Under the pieces are notes generated by a model. That model did no database searches. It had not been told where the DNA came from and was given only the letters and a program-made list of their open reading frames with translations. A DNA stretch of 64,000 nt from CAYGSN01 sp964352675 (GTDB lineage Bacteria > Pseudomonadota > Alphaproteobacteria > Micavibrionales > Micavibrionaceae), in the NCBI GenBank assembly GCA_964352675.1, contig CAYGSN010000010.1:1-64000 (forward strand). The letters run 5' to 3'. This document shows, in pieces, positions 1-9,879 of this stretch. Both the position numbers and the translations under genes were made by a program. The first letter of the stretch is position 1. Each line of letters opens with the position of its first letter.

Positions 1-115
1 CTTCAGTGGATTGCTATTTTATTGAAAAAACTTTTTTCGCGGCGTTAAAAGTGTCGGTTCGCATTCTTTAATGATGACACGAATTGTCCTAACGAAAACT
101 TAATTTAGACTACAT

Positions 116-1627
<1,512 letters not shown>

Positions 1628-1642
1628 GATCCTCTCCAAAAC

Positions 1643-2203
1643 TTATCTGACACTGCCAAAACCCGTATAATTCTTCAGCCATTCTTCCTCTTCCGGCGTA
1701 GATACCCGCCCCAGCGCCTTGTTGCGAAACGGATAACGACCGAATTTCTCGATAATCTCTATATGCTGCAACGACACGCGGTAAGCCAGCGGGTTTTCCT
1801 CTTTCATCGCCTCGAACAGCTTCACGCTCTTGCGCTGGTTTTCCATCCGCTCGCTATGCTCAAATGGAAGGTAAAAGAAAAAGCGCTTTTCGTGGCTGAA
1901 CATCTGGTCGAAGCCTCGCGCCACCGATTGCTGCGCGATAAACAACGCCTTCTCATCCGTCGCATAGGCTGCGGCCAGGCCGCGATAAATATGCCTGGGA
2001 AACTGGTCTAAAACCAGGCACAGCGCCAATGCGCCTTCCGCATCAACCGCCCATTTATCACACAGCCCCTCTTTGGCCATATCGTAAATCACGGAAAAGC
2101 GGTCACGCACGCGCTCATCAAACGCCTCATGCGGCTGGAACCATAGCTGGGGCTCCGTTTCTTCAAACCAAAAATGCAGGATTTCTTGCTTCGTATCGCG
2201 CAT
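1643..2203 (-). CDS. DUF924 family protein
   Basis: A 186-residue soluble protein matching the DUF924 family, which has a TPR-like all-helical fold and no firmly assigned reaction. Recognisable family blocks are HFWFEE (about 10-15), LCLVLDQFPRHIYRG (about 61-75) and FFYLPFEHSE (about 108-117). There is no signal peptide or membrane segment. It precedes the aldehyde dehydrogenase on the same strand with only 15 bases between them. The start is the only reasonable ATG, although the ribosome-binding site is poor. Confidence 0.85.
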   Translation of the reverse strand: MRDTKQEILHFWFEETEPQLWFQPHEAFDERVRDRFSVIYDMAKEGLCDKWAVDAEGALALCLVLDQFPRHIYRGLAAAYATDEKALFIAQQSVARGFDQMFSHEKRFFFYLPFEHSERMENQRKSVKLFEAMKEENPLAYRVSLQHIEIIEKFGRYPFRNKALGRVSTPEEEEWLKNYTGFGSVR

Positions 2204-2251
2204 GCATCGAGTCTAGCACAGCGATACGAGGGGAAAAAGCAGAAGCTCTAA

Positions 2252-3010
2252 TTAGTGAACGTCTGCCCAAATTTTCTTCTTATAAGCATACATGACGCCC
2301 GCGAAGACAAGCAGGAACAGGATCACTTTAATACCTGTCTGCTTACGCTCCTCCATATACGGATCAGCCGCCCAAGCCAGGAACTCCGCCACATCCCCGG
2401 CATATTGTTCCACCGTATCGGGTGAGCCGTCTTCATAAGCAATCTGTCCATCCGATAACGGCTGTGCCATTGCTATGATATGGCCCGGCATATAGATATT
2501 GTAGTGCTGGCCGTCCAAAAGCTCTACGCCCTCCGGCGGCTCCTCATAGCCCAAGAACAACGCACGGATATAATCCGGCCCATGATGACGCGCCTTGGTA
2601 ATCAGAGAGAGATCCGGAGGATAAGCTCCACCATTGGCGTATTTGGCGGCCTGACTGTTTTCAAAAGGACTAGGGAACTTGTCGCTAGGCCGCGCTGTGC
2701 GCTCAAACATCTCGCCCTCATCATTCGGGCCATCAGTCACGGTATATTGCGCAGCGATATTTTTCACCTGCGCCTCATCATAACCCAAAGCCTCAAGATT
2801 GCGGAAATAGACGCGCTCCAAAGAGTGACACGCCGAGCACACCTCGCGGTAGACTTTTAAACCGCGCTGCAGGGCCGCCTTGTCATAGGTTCCGAACATG
2901 CCGGAAAAATGCCAGTGATGATGCGGCGGCTCTTCGGAATCGCCTGCAGCCTGTGCTGCAAAAGGTGCGATAAAGACACATAACAGGGTCAAAAGGATAA
3001 ATCGTCTCAT
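2252..3010 (-). CDS. petC: Cytochrome c1 of the bc1 complex
   Basis: Haem-c subunit of ubiquinol:cytochrome c oxidoreductase (complex III), passing electrons from the Rieske protein to soluble cytochrome c in the periplasm. The 252 residues begin with a signal peptide (about 1-21, ending AQAAG). CSACH at 58-62 is the covalent haem site. NIYMPGHIIAMAQPL (about 171-185) supplies the axial Met, most likely the one in AMAQPL. A C-terminal membrane anchor lies at about 224-243. The ATG overlaps the stop of cytochrome b by four bases, so the two are translationally coupled. Confidence 0.95.
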   Translation of the reverse strand: MRRFILLTLLCVFIAPFAAQAAGDSEEPPHHHWHFSGMFGTYDKAALQRGLKVYREVCSACHSLERVYFRNLEALGYDEAQVKNIAAQYTVTDGPNDEGEMFERTARPSDKFPSPFENSQAAKYANGGAYPPDLSLITKARHHGPDYIRALFLGYEEPPEGVELLDGQHYNIYMPGHIIAMAQPLSDGQIAYEDGSPDTVEQYAGDVAEFLAWAADPYMEERKQTGIKVILFLLVFAGVMYAYKKKIWADVH

Positions 3011-4305
3011 GCCTTTTCTCCCTTTTTATTCTTATCCAAAACAGCCTGATGAATACTGGGCGGTAAATCGCGGCCCTTCTCATGGCGGCTGAGATAAGGC
3101 AAAATCACCAGGAAAAAAATGTAGTAATAGGATGTCGCCGTCATACCCCACATTGTCATCGGCAGCCCCAACAAGGTCGCATCAGCAGACTGTCCGCCAA
3201 TATATCCCAAAAAGATAAAATTAGCGGCAAACAAGAGAAAGAACTTTTTGTAAAGCGGGCGATAACGCGCGCTCCGAATAGGGTTCGTGTCCAGCCATGG
3301 CAGTATGAACAACAGACCAATAGAGCCAAACATGCAGATCACTCCGCCCAGTTTCGCATCAATCAATACAATTTCGGTAAAGGGGATACTGATTTCAAAT
3401 GTAATGGCGCGCAGCATGGCGTAGAACGGCAAGAAATACCATTCCGGCACAATATGCGCAGGTGTCACCATCGGGTTGGCCGGAATATAATTATCAGGAT
3501 GCCCCAGATAATCCGGCGCGAAAAAGACAAATACGCAAAACAGCGCGAGGAACAATATTAAACCGAATGTGTCCTTGATTGTATAATACGGATGGAAAGG
3601 AAGTGTATCCTGCGGCCCTTTCGGCTCAATCCCTGTCGGGTTGTTCGAACCCGTTACATGCAATGCCCAGACATGCAGGAACACGACAGCAAAAATCACA
3701 AACGGAAGCAGATAATGCAGCGCGAAAAACCGATTCAGCGTCGGGTTATCAACTGAGAACCCCCCCCAGAGCCAAGTCACGATACTATCCCCTATAAACG
3801 GAATAGCGGAAAAGAGGTTGGTAATCACCGTAGCACCCCAGAAACTCATCTGACCCCAAGGAAGCACATAACCCATAAAGGCCGTTGCCATCATCAGAAG
3901 GAAAATCACCACACCCAAAATCCACAGCAACTCACGCGGCTGTTTGTATGAGCCGTAATACATACCACGGAACATATGTATAAAAACCGCTATAAAGAAG
4001 AAGGAGGCGCCGTTCATGTGAATATAGCGAATCAACCAGCCGCCATTCACATCGCGCATAATGCGCTCAACCGAATCAAAAGCCATACTGGTATGTGCCG
4101 CATAATTCATTGCCAGTAAAATTCCGGTGATAATCATGGTCACCAGCATAACCATAGCAATGGCGCCGAAATTCCAGAAATAATTGAAATTGCGCGGGGT
4201 CGGGAAGACACCGTATTCCTTTTGCATCATTGTAAAAATAGGGAGACGGGAATCCACCCACTCCACAATCACATTATCAAAAGGTTGTCGTGTTCCACTT
4301 CCCAT
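3007..4305 (-). CDS. petB: Cytochrome b of the bc1 complex
   Basis: Integral membrane subunit holding the two b-type haems and the Qo and Qi quinone sites of complex III. At 432 residues it is the long, unsplit proteobacterial form (b6 and subunit IV fused). It has hydrophobic helices throughout, the WGATVITNLFSAIP block of the cd helix (about 157-170) and the Qo-site PEWYFLPFYAMLRA motif (about 289-302). It is the middle gene of petA-petB-petC, with 10 bases to petA and a 4-base overlap with petC. Confidence 0.96.
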   Translation of the reverse strand: MGSGTRQPFDNVIVEWVDSRLPIFTMMQKEYGVFPTPRNFNYFWNFGAIAMVMLVTMIITGILLAMNYAAHTSMAFDSVERIMRDVNGGWLIRYIHMNGASFFFIAVFIHMFRGMYYGSYKQPRELLWILGVVIFLLMMATAFMGYVLPWGQMSFWGATVITNLFSAIPFIGDSIVTWLWGGFSVDNPTLNRFFALHYLLPFVIFAVVFLHVWALHVTGSNNPTGIEPKGPQDTLPFHPYYTIKDTFGLILFLALFCVFVFFAPDYLGHPDNYIPANPMVTPAHIVPEWYFLPFYAMLRAITFEISIPFTEIVLIDAKLGGVICMFGSIGLLFILPWLDTNPIRSARYRPLYKKFFLLFAANFIFLGYIGGQSADATLLGLPMTMWGMTATSYYYIFFLVILPYLSRHEKGRDLPPSIHQAVLDKNKKGEKA

Positions 4306-4315
4306 ACTTCTACCC

Positions 4316-4879
4316 TTATCCGATTTTAACCAGCGTATCGCTTACAAATTTATATTCAGGAACCGCAAGATTGCGCGGTGCCGGGCCTTTTCGTATACGC
4401 CCGGATGTATCATAATGCGAACCATGGCACGGGCAGAACCAACCACCAAAATCTCCGCGGGATTCGCTTTGCTTCTGACCTGTCGGAACACACCCTAAAT
4501 GCGTACAAACTCCAACCAATATGAGCCATTCCGGCTTTTCCACCCGCTGATCATCCGTCTGCTTATCAATCAGAGTAGATACATCCACGCTTTCTGCCAT
4601 CTTGATTTCTGCTTCCGTACGTCGGCGAATAAAAACTGGCTTTCCACGCCACACCACCGTGATGGACTGCCCAACCTGGATAGGAGATAAATCGACCTCA
4701 ACAGAGGCTAGTGCCAATGTATCTTTGGCAGGATTGAGAGAGTTTATAAATGGCCAGGCGACGCTGCCCGCTCCAACCGCGCCGAAAGCAGCCGCTGTCA
4801 GTGCCAGAAAGTCGCGCCGTGTTTCGCTGCTTTTCGGGTCTAAACCCAAATTCTTTGACGTCTTTGTATCTGCGCTCAT
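4316..4879 (-). CDS. petA: Rieske iron-sulfur subunit of the bc1 complex
   Basis: [2Fe-2S] subunit that moves electrons from quinol at the Qo site to cytochrome c1. The 187 residues begin with a twin-arginine-like segment (TRRDFLAL, about 20-27) and one membrane helix. The two cluster-binding loops are CTHLGC (125-130) and CPCHGSHYD (149-157), with the two Cys and two His ligands present. It is the first gene of the bc1 operon. Its promoter should lie in 4880-5023, shared with the divergent trmL. Confidence 0.96.
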   Translation of the reverse strand: MSADTKTSKNLGLDPKSSETRRDFLALTAAAFGAVGAGSVAWPFINSLNPAKDTLALASVEVDLSPIQVGQSITVVWRGKPVFIRRRTEAEIKMAESVDVSTLIDKQTDDQRVEKPEWLILVGVCTHLGCVPTGQKQSESRGDFGGWFCPCHGSHYDTSGRIRKGPAPRNLAVPEYKFVSDTLVKIG

Positions 4880-5035
4880 CAGGTTTTTCTTAATTGTGGT
4901 GGATAAACTAAGCTATAGATGTGAATAATAAAATTCTCTTTATTTATAAATCATTGTTTTCAGGATATCCACCATGTTGTAAAAAAAGTGGAATTTTTCT
5001 CACTTGTTTTATAAACCGTCCTCATGGAGGCTCGC

Positions 5036-5485
5036 ATGGTCGATATTGCTTTATTCCAGCCTGAAATCGCTTTGAACGTCGGTGCGCAGATCCGTCTGGC
5101 GGCATGCATGGGTGTGGGGCTGCGCATCATAGAGCCTTGCGGTTTTCCCTGGAATGAACGGAAAATTAGACAATCTGCTTTGGATTATTTGATTCATGTC
5201 AATTACGCCCGCCACAACAGCTGGCAAAGCTTCAAAGACGACACACAGGAACAACGGGTGATTTTAATGACAACAAAAGCAAGCCGGAGCTATATTGATT
5301 TCGAATTTAAAGAAAATGACATTCTTCTGGCCGGCAGCGAAAGCGCAGGCGTTCCCGATGACATACATGATGCTGTGGAGGCCCGCATTGCTATTCCGAT
5401 GCAAGGCGGGTTAAGGTCCCTCAATATCGTCAATGCGACTTCCATGATTTTAGGAGAGGCATTACGGCAAACCAGATGGAGATAA
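5036..5485 (+). CDS. trmL: tRNA (cytidine(34)-2'-O)-methyltransferase
   Basis: SPOUT-class methyltransferase predicted to methylate the wobble ribose of tRNA-Leu isoacceptors. The 149 residues include the N-terminal PEIALNVGAQIRLAACMGV block and the C-terminal knot with LAGSESAGVP and the SLNIVNATSMILGEALRQ block, all typical of TrmL. The ATG at 5036 is preferred because GGAGG lies five bases upstream; an earlier in-frame ATG at 5024 would contain that site. It is divergent from petA and ends one base before hemF, so trmL-hemF is probably one unit, a linkage common in alphaproteobacteria. Confidence 0.92.
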   Translation: MVDIALFQPEIALNVGAQIRLAACMGVGLRIIEPCGFPWNERKIRQSALDYLIHVNYARHNSWQSFKDDTQEQRVILMTTKASRSYIDFEFKENDILLAGSESAGVPDDIHDAVEARIAIPMQGGLRSLNIVNATSMILGEALRQTRWR

Positions 5486-5486
5486 A

Positions 5487-6389
5487 ATGCAAAGTGCACA
5501 GAAATCACAAGCCGACTGGGACAGCAAAAAAGCCGAAGCAGCCGCGTGGTTCAAAACTCTGCGTGACCAGATTTGCGCTGAATTTGAAAAACTGGAAGAC
5601 GAGCTTTCCGGCGGTCCCAAAGCCGATATGAACCCCGGAGAGTTTGAGCGCACGCCCTGGAACCGCGAAAACTCTAGCGAGCCCAACGAATCAGGCTCAG
5701 TCCTGAAAGGCGGCGGAGAGATATCTCTGATGAAAGGCCGTGTCTTTGAAAAGGTCGGCGTGAATATCTCCGAAGTGCACGGCACGTTCTCTGAAGAATT
5801 TGCTGCCAAAATTCCCGGCGCGGATGAAAGCGAAGGGGAGTTCTGGGCCGCTGGCATTTCTCTGGTCGCCCACATGCAATCCCCGCTTGTCCCGGCCGTG
5901 CATATGAACACGCGCATGATTGCGACCTCCAAATCCTGGTTCGGCGGCGGGGCCGACCTCACACCCATGTTCCCCGATGATGCAGACACAGCCGCGTTCC
6001 ACAGCGCGCTGAGAGAATGCTGCGAGCGTCACGGCAAAGACCATAAAGAATACAAGGAATGGTGCGACCGCTATTTCTTTCTGCCACATCGGGGTGAACC
6101 GCGTGGTATTGGCGGCATTTTCTATGATTACCTCCAGGATGACTGGGATGCAGATTTCGCCTTCACTCAGGATGTCGGGCAGACCTTCAACACGATCTAT
6201 CCCGCTCTAGTGCGCAAATCCATGCATAAGGATTGGACCCAAGAGCAGCGCGAGCACCAGCTCATCAAACGTGGCCGCTACGTGGAGTTTAACCTGCTCC
6301 ATGATCGCGGCACCCAATTTGGCCTTAAGACAGGCGGGAATACGGAGGCCATCCTGATGTCACTACCGCCGGAGGTTAAATGGCCTTAA
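5487..6389 (+). CDS. hemF: Oxygen-dependent coproporphyrinogen III oxidase
   Basis: Cytosolic haem-biosynthesis enzyme that oxidatively decarboxylates coproporphyrinogen III to protoporphyrinogen IX using O2. It has 300 residues, the family's usual length. Signature blocks include VHMNTRMI, WFGGGADLTP, FFLPHRGEPRGIGGIFYD and GRYVEFNLLHDRGTQFGLKT. It directly follows trmL. Its 3' end overlaps the convergent CCA-transferase-like gene by 14 bases. Oxygen-dependent HemF next to a bc1 operon points to an aerobic life style. Confidence 0.95.
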   Translation: MQSAQKSQADWDSKKAEAAAWFKTLRDQICAEFEKLEDELSGGPKADMNPGEFERTPWNRENSSEPNESGSVLKGGGEISLMKGRVFEKVGVNISEVHGTFSEEFAAKIPGADESEGEFWAAGISLVAHMQSPLVPAVHMNTRMIATSKSWFGGGADLTPMFPDDADTAAFHSALRECCERHGKDHKEYKEWCDRYFFLPHRGEPRGIGGIFYDYLQDDWDADFAFTQDVGQTFNTIYPALVRKSMHKDWTQEQREHQLIKRGRYVEFNLLHDRGTQFGLKTGGNTEAILMSLPPEVKWP

Positions 6390-7563
6390 ACCCAGACTCA
6401 ATCCATGCCTGTTCGCGCTTGGTCAGTTCCTGCCCCAAAGCCGGGCCCGTCTCAAACCCTTCCTTGATCAAATCATCACCGCTCACGGGAAAATCAGGAA
6501 TTTTCCAGTTTTGAATGGTTTCAATCGCTTTTGGTGCAAATCCATTCATCACGCGATCCTGAATCAGCTCAATCATCAAGGCTTGCGCCGTTGTTATGCG
6601 GCCAAATTTATAGATCGCGACTTTCACATTTTGCTCGGCGTTCAAATCCGGCAAATCAAGGATCTTTGCAATTGCATCAATATCCTTCAAAAACACTTTG
6701 GGAATCAGCAAGAACTCTTCAAGAACTTTGACATTCCCCAAATCCAACCCAGCCAAAACCAATAACCGCGAGGCCAAAAACGCCAAGCCATAACGATTTT
6801 GTAATTCACAAAAATGCGTCATAAATTCAGGATCATAAACTTCAAAGTTAAAGTTACCCAAAACCTTATGATCAAACATCAGCCGCAGGATTTCTGCTGG
6901 CGCATCAACGCTCATAATCTTAAAAAACTCCTGCGTGATTCGCTCCTTCGAAAGCGTGGAGATTTTATCGGCTGCCGCTTCACAAGCCTTTAAAGCGTTC
7001 TCATCCGCTTCACCTTCGCCATAAAGCGCATGAAACCGAAAGAACCGTAAGATGCGCAAATAGTCTTCCGCAATCCGTTGTTCCGGCTCGCCAACAAAAA
7101 TCACGCGGCGAGCTTCCAAATCTGCCAAACCTTGACCGGCCGGATCATAGATGTTGCCTTGCGCGTCAGCCAAAAGCGTATTCATCGTAAAGTCCCTGCG
7201 CTGCGCATCCTCTGCCCAGTCCTCGGCAAAGGCTACAACCGCCCGCCGACCATCGGTCTCAACATCCTTCCGCAATGTCGTAATCTCAAACCCTTTACCG
7301 CCGGACACGGCTGTCACCGTTCCATGCTCGATTCCCGTCGGCACAGTTTTAATCTCCGCTGCGCCCAACCTCTCCATCACAATATCCGGCGAGAGTTTCG
7401 TTGCGATATCTATATCCTCAACCTCTTTGCCGAGTAATACATTGCGCACGCAACCGCCAACGAACAAGGCGTTCTGCTCCTCAGCATTAAGAACATTCAT
7501 AATTGCTGTGATTTCTTCCGAAATCATCCAATCCTGCACATCGATTTGTTTTGCTGCTTTCAT
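6376..7563 (-). CDS. CCA tRNA nucleotidyltransferase / poly(A) polymerase family protein
   Basis: Class II nucleotidyltransferase of 395 residues. FVGGCVRNVLLG (about 34-45) and EDIDIAT (about 48-54) are the GG...R and metal-binding DxD motifs. YDPAGQGLADLEARRVIFVG and RFFRFHA are the following template and helical blocks. Alphaproteobacteria usually have one such gene acting as the CCA-adding enzyme, so that is the likely role, but poly(A) polymerase cannot be excluded by eye. The gene overlaps the upstream DUF1285 gene by four bases (ATGA) and the convergent hemF by 14. Confidence 0.9.
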   Translation of the reverse strand: MKAAKQIDVQDWMISEEITAIMNVLNAEEQNALFVGGCVRNVLLGKEVEDIDIATKLSPDIVMERLGAAEIKTVPTGIEHGTVTAVSGGKGFEITTLRKDVETDGRRAVVAFAEDWAEDAQRRDFTMNTLLADAQGNIYDPAGQGLADLEARRVIFVGEPEQRIAEDYLRILRFFRFHALYGEGEADENALKACEAAADKISTLSKERITQEFFKIMSVDAPAEILRLMFDHKVLGNFNFEVYDPEFMTHFCELQNRYGLAFLASRLLVLAGLDLGNVKVLEEFLLIPKVFLKDIDAIAKILDLPDLNAEQNVKVAIYKFGRITTAQALMIELIQDRVMNGFAPKAIETIQNWKIPDFPVSGDDLIKEGFETGPALGQELTKREQAWIESGFKAI

Positions 7564-7979
7564 GCGCTCTCACCTAGAGGAAGTTTACGATCGCCAATGG
7601 ATATCTCGCTTCCAAACTCCTCAATCATATTATAAAGCACCGAACGGCCAATACGGGCGAATAATCCATTGCGCACTTCAACATAAGGAATCCCATTGCG
7701 CAATTCCCAAATGCTCTGTTCACCAAGCTTTATCGTATCCTCCATATTCGTCCGCAGCGCCAAACCGTTATAATCCACAACCACAAACGGTACATCCTCC
7801 ACCTCCACCGGGTACTTCTCAAACGGAGTCTGCAGCCAGTATTGACCCGCTTCATCCACTTTCAAGGCCCGGTCGGAAAACAACTTCGCCAGCGCCGCAC
7901 GCTTAATCGGATCACCCTCATGATACCAGGTGCCGTCACGCGCAATTTTAAAATCTGCTGTTTGCTCTTTGCTGTTCAT
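7560..7979 (-). CDS. DUF1285 family protein
   Basis: A 139-residue soluble protein matching DUF1285 (WYHEGDPIKRAALAKLFSD near residue 18; QYWLQTPFEKYPVEVEDVPF around 47-66). The family has no established reaction. In many alphaproteobacteria it sits, as here, between a moxR-type gene and a CCA-adding enzyme. Its stop overlaps the start of the cca-like gene, so the two are translationally coupled. It is divergent from moxR with a 53-base gap that must hold both promoters. Confidence 0.85.
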   Translation of the reverse strand: MNSKEQTADFKIARDGTWYHEGDPIKRAALAKLFSDRALKVDEAGQYWLQTPFEKYPVEVEDVPFVVVDYNGLALRTNMEDTIKLGEQSIWELRNGIPYVEVRNGLFARIGRSVLYNMIEEFGSEISIGDRKLPLGESA

Positions 7980-8032
7980 GAAACTAGGTTAGTATATATG
8001 ACCGATAACGCAAACGCAGGAGTTCAACATCC

Positions 8033-9001
8033 GTGAAATCTCAAGACTTTGAAACCGCAAAAACCCACCTGGCCAAAGCCAAGGCCGAAATCGGCAAGGT
8101 AATTTTCGGACAGCATGAGGTGGTGGAACAGACGCTGATCTCTCTGATTTCCGGTGGACACGTCCTGCTCATCGGTGTGCCGGGCCTGGCCAAAACGCTT
8201 TTGGTAGATACAACAGCTAAGGTTCTGGGGCTGTCGTCCAACCGCATTCAATGTACGCCAGACCTCATGCCCGCCGATGTTGTCGGCTCCGAGGTTTTGG
8301 AAGAAAGCGATAAGGGCAAGCGTAGCTTCCGCTTTATCAAAGGCCCCGTCTTTACCCAGCTTTTGATGGCGGATGAAATTAACCGCGCCAGCCCGCGCAC
8401 CCAATCTGCGCTGCTTCAGGCGATGCAGGAACATGAAGTCTCGGTGAGCGGCGTCAATCACAAGCTGCCTGAGCCGTTCCATGTCCTGGCCACACAAAAC
8501 CCGATTGAGCAGGAAGGGACCTATCCCCTGCCTGAGGCACAGCTCGACCGTTTCCTGATGCAGGTTGATGTTGGCTATCCTGATGAAGCGACCGAACGGC
8601 AGATCATTCTGGCGACAACGTCCAATGATGCACAAAACGCCCAGGCTGTGATGAGCGCCAAGGAACTGATGGGGATACAACATCTTGTGCGTGATATGCC
8701 GATCGGCGAAAAAATCGTGGATGGAATCCTTACCCTCGTCCGCCGCGCAAGGCCGGGCCCGGACGCGCCATCTTCTGTTAATGACTACGTCTCCTGGGCA
8801 CCAGGACCGCGCGCATCTCAGGCGCTCACGCTGGTCAGCCGTGCCAGAGCTTTGCTAGATGGCCGCGAAGCGCCCTCAATGGAAGATGTTATGACCCTTG
8901 CCGTACCCGTTCTGAAACACCGTATGGCCCTGAATTACAAAGCCAAGGCCGATGACGTGTCGCTCGAAGATGTTATGAAGGATTTAACCAAAAACCTGTA
9001 A
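8033..9001 (+). CDS. MoxR-family AAA+ ATPase
   Basis: Cytosolic AAA+ ATPase of 322 residues, probably a chaperone that loads metal or cofactor, or matures client proteins, together with the three downstream membrane or vWA-like genes. Walker A is GVPGLAKT (about 47-54), Walker B is MADEINRA (about 110-117) and the sensor-1 region is ATQNPIEQEG. The start is GTG, with GCAGGAG about 10 bases upstream; no better in-frame ATG is present. The stop overlaps the next start (TAATG), marking an operon. Confidence 0.92.
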   Translation: MKSQDFETAKTHLAKAKAEIGKVIFGQHEVVEQTLISLISGGHVLLIGVPGLAKTLLVDTTAKVLGLSSNRIQCTPDLMPADVVGSEVLEESDKGKRSFRFIKGPVFTQLLMADEINRASPRTQSALLQAMQEHEVSVSGVNHKLPEPFHVLATQNPIEQEGTYPLPEAQLDRFLMQVDVGYPDEATERQIILATTSNDAQNAQAVMSAKELMGIQHLVRDMPIGEKIVDGILTLVRRARPGPDAPSSVNDYVSWAPGPRASQALTLVSRARALLDGREAPSMEDVMTLAVPVLKHRMALNYKAKADDVSLEDVMKDLTKNL

Positions 9002-9879
9002 TGCTTTTACGCTTTCGCAAAACAGCCGAAGAGACCGCCGCCGCCCTGCCCGCTCTGATGGCTCTGGCACAAAAGGCTGCGTCATCAATTCTGCATGGTG
9101 GGCATGCGCGGCGCAAAGCAGGCAGCGGTGAAAATTTCTGGCAGTTTCGTGAATACCAAACCGGCGACCGGCCCCAGGATATTGACTGGCGGCAAAGCGC
9201 AAAAACCGACCGCGTCTTTATCCGCGAGCGGGAAGAACAGGGAACGCAGGTTACAGCGTTCTGGATGGCCGGGCACAAAGGGATGAACTTTTCTTCCTCT
9301 GCAGAATTTTTAACGAAAGCACAAACTGGAACCGTAATCGCACTGGCACTCGGTATCCTGCTGCAACACAGCGGAGAGCTTCTGGCCGTATTTGGCCAAA
9401 AACAACCTGGGCGCTCACAAGGCGCTCTGGAAAAAATTGGCAGGGCGCTGCTTGATGAAAATCGGGGAGGCCCTATACCGGATTCCATAGAGTTTACACG
9501 CGGAGCCATGACCGTCCTGATCGGAGATTTCTTGAGCAATATCAATGAGATAGAAACATCCATCAGCCAGATAACCAGTAAGAGCGCGGATATTCTGCTG
9601 ATCCAAATACTTGATCCGGCTGAATGCGACCTGCCTTACGGTGGACGGGCGATATTTGAAGATCCCGACAGCGAAACCATCGAGCCAATCGCCAATATAC
9701 CCTCCATTCGTGAGTCTTATAAATCCCGTATAAACAATCACTTAGATGATGTAGAATCGCTGTGTGCGCGCCATGGCGTGCATTACTTTTTCCACCGTAC
9801 GGACCGCCCAGCGGCGGAGGTTTTGAGCCGCATCCACCTTCGCATCGACGATCTGAAACAGCACGGGAGAACAGCATGA
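9001..9879 (+). CDS. DUF58 domain protein
   Basis: A 292-residue DUF58 protein, the usual partner of MoxR ATPases, with a degenerate von Willebrand-like fold. The hallmark is GSGENFWQFREYQTGD followed by IDWRQSAKTDRVFIRE (about 41-80). No membrane helix is obvious, unlike many DUF58 proteins. Start and stop codons overlap those of both neighbours (TAATG upstream, ATGA downstream), so translation of the four-gene unit is coupled. The client is unknown. Confidence 0.9.
   Translation: MLLRFRKTAEETAAALPALMALAQKAASSILHGGHARRKAGSGENFWQFREYQTGDRPQDIDWRQSAKTDRVFIREREEQGTQVTAFWMAGHKGMNFSSSAEFLTKAQTGTVIALALGILLQHSGELLAVFGQKQPGRSQGALEKIGRALLDENRGGPIPDSIEFTRGAMTVLIGDFLSNINEIETSISQITSKSADILLIQILDPAECDLPYGGRAIFEDPDSETIEPIANIPSIRESYKSRINNHLDDVESLCARHGVHYFFHRTDRPAAEVLSRIHLRIDDLKQHGRTA

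Noticed and set aside
28..42. Palindrome in the AT-rich sequence at the window start
   Set aside because: A short A/T palindrome (GAAAAAAC/TTTTTTC) too simple and too far from the aldehyde dehydrogenase stop to call a terminator.
7998..8036. Short leader peptide (12 codons) before moxR
   Set aside because: It has no good ribosome-binding site and its stop merely overlaps the GTG start; too little evidence for attenuation.
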